Shown in pieces: positions 63,671 through 64,000 of a stretch of 64,000 bases of DNA (the stretch's first letter is position 1; each line of letters begins with the position of its first letter). The DNA is from Brevibacterium permense (GTDB taxonomy: Bacteria > Actinomycetota > Actinomycetes > Actinomycetales > Brevibacteriaceae), in contig NZ_QYCP01000096.1 in NCBI RefSeq assembly GCF_025506275.1, positions 232,349 through 296,348 on the forward strand, given 5' to 3'. The notes under the pieces are model-generated. The model saw only the letters and a program-made list of their open reading frames with translations, searched no databases and was not told where the DNA came from. A program made the position numbers and the translations under genes.

Positions 63671-64000
63671 TCAGCGCCAGGTGATGTTCCACATGCGGTT
63701 GTTCCAGGCAGAGAACGGGATGACTTCGCCGGTGTAGATGGGCCAGAAGTAGGCGAAGGCGAGGATCGCTGCGACGAGGATGAGCCCGACGCTGATGCGG
63801 CGCGCGAACAGGGCGGCGGAGATGCGAGCGAACCACTGCTTAGTCGACGGCCCCGACGGCGTCTGCCCGGCCGCAGGCGTATCGGCTCGGTGCTCGGCCG
63901 CTGGCAAGCCCGCGGCGGCTTGCCCACTTACGGCCGCTCGCGCACCCAGGGCCGCTGGCCCGCCCCCGGCCGCTGGCTCACCTAGGGCCGCTGGCCCTGT
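63671..64000 (-). CDS. Dolichyl/polyprenyl-phosphate-mannose:protein mannosyltransferase, C-terminal fragment
   Basis: Only the last 109 codons are inside the window; the gene runs off the right edge and is open throughout. The end reads ISVGLILVAAILAFAYFWPIYTGEVIPFSAWNNRMWNITWR: one membrane span followed by the FxPIYTGxxIP..xW..RMW pattern that closes actinobacterial PMT proteins (Pmt, O-mannosylation of secreted proteins). The preceding ~60 residues are a Gly/Ala/Pro-rich linker (GPAALGEPAAGGGPAAL..) encoded by short GGCCGCTGG-type repeats, unusual for this enzyme between its last spans. Identity is likely though based on the C-terminus alone. Confidence 0.65.
   Translation of the reverse strand, partial: TGPAALGEPAAGGGPAALGARAAVSGQAAAGLPAAEHRADTPAAGQTPSGPSTKQWFARISAALFARRISVGLILVAAILAFAYFWPIYTGEVIPFSAWNNRMWNITWR

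Noticed and set aside
63569..63985. + strand open frame at the right edge.
   Set aside because: It is the antisense of the PMT-like C-terminus and its GC-rich linker, with no similarity to a known protein.

Overview
The window is high-GC actinobacterial chromosome, most likely Brevibacterium of the orange linens/aurantiacum group. The main evidence is a complete isorenieratene-type carotenoid locus: crtE-crtB-crtI divergent from a MarR regulator, a P450, the heterodimeric lycopene cyclase crtYc/crtYd and a truncated crtU. Frequent ATGA/GTGA overlaps, GTG/TTG starts and actinobacterial wall-polymer genes agree with this. No tRNA, rRNA, CRISPR array, phage or intact insertion sequence was seen. 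All assignments come from reading the sequence; no database search was run.

Layout. 1-6.5 kb: two divergent carotenoid operons around a perfect 12-bp inverted repeat, the probable MarR operator. 6.5-11.6 kb: DEAD-box helicase, PAP2-family membrane protein, AI-2E family permease and a decayed YihY gene. 11.7-17.2 kb: GntR regulator plus soluble Cache-domain protein, divergent from a polyamine-type ABC importer. 17.2-21.2 kb: esterase, PTH2-like protein, a small acidic protein and a dGTPase. 21.3-27.2 kb: two paralogous LPxTG surface proteins with long Ala/Ser/Asp repeat stalks. 27.5-35.4 kb: lhgO pseudogene, dps, a membrane protein, galE, a copper-type lipoprotein, sarcosine oxidase family enzyme, methyltransferase, an internally deleted hydrolase and a MerR regulator. 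35.4-39.9 kb: a visibly less GC-rich island with a 23-bp repeat array, a TetR regulator, a dicarboxylate/amino acid symporter, an RraA-family aldolase and an aminotransferase. 40-50.3 kb: fhs, small enzymes, an SDR pseudogene, a beta-lactamase with a BlaA/BlaB-type regulatory pair, and metNIQ. 50.6-64 kb: a cell-surface glycopolymer locus with GT2 enzymes, GtrA, sialyl/polysialyltransferase-like enzymes, a pyruvyltransferase-family protein, NeuB, a NeuA-HAD phosphatase fusion, and the C-terminus of a protein mannosyltransferase.

How the genes work together. The crt genes should take isoprenyl diphosphates through GGPP, phytoene, lycopene and beta-carotene to isorenieratene, with the P450 probably hydroxylating the aromatic rings. 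The last region should make, CMP-activate and polymerise a nonulosonic acid (sialic acid or Kdn type) and export it to the wall. The symporter, aminotransferase and aldolase could form a catabolic route for a 4-hydroxy-glutamate-like amino acid.

The most notable non-coding structures are three copies of a nearly perfect 56-62 bp palindrome (19.5, 41.8 and 47.7 kb), the 23-bp tandem repeat array at 35.45-35.6 kb, and a 10-mer that recurs in spacers. At least four genes are visibly broken (yihY, lhgO, an alpha/beta hydrolase, an SDR).
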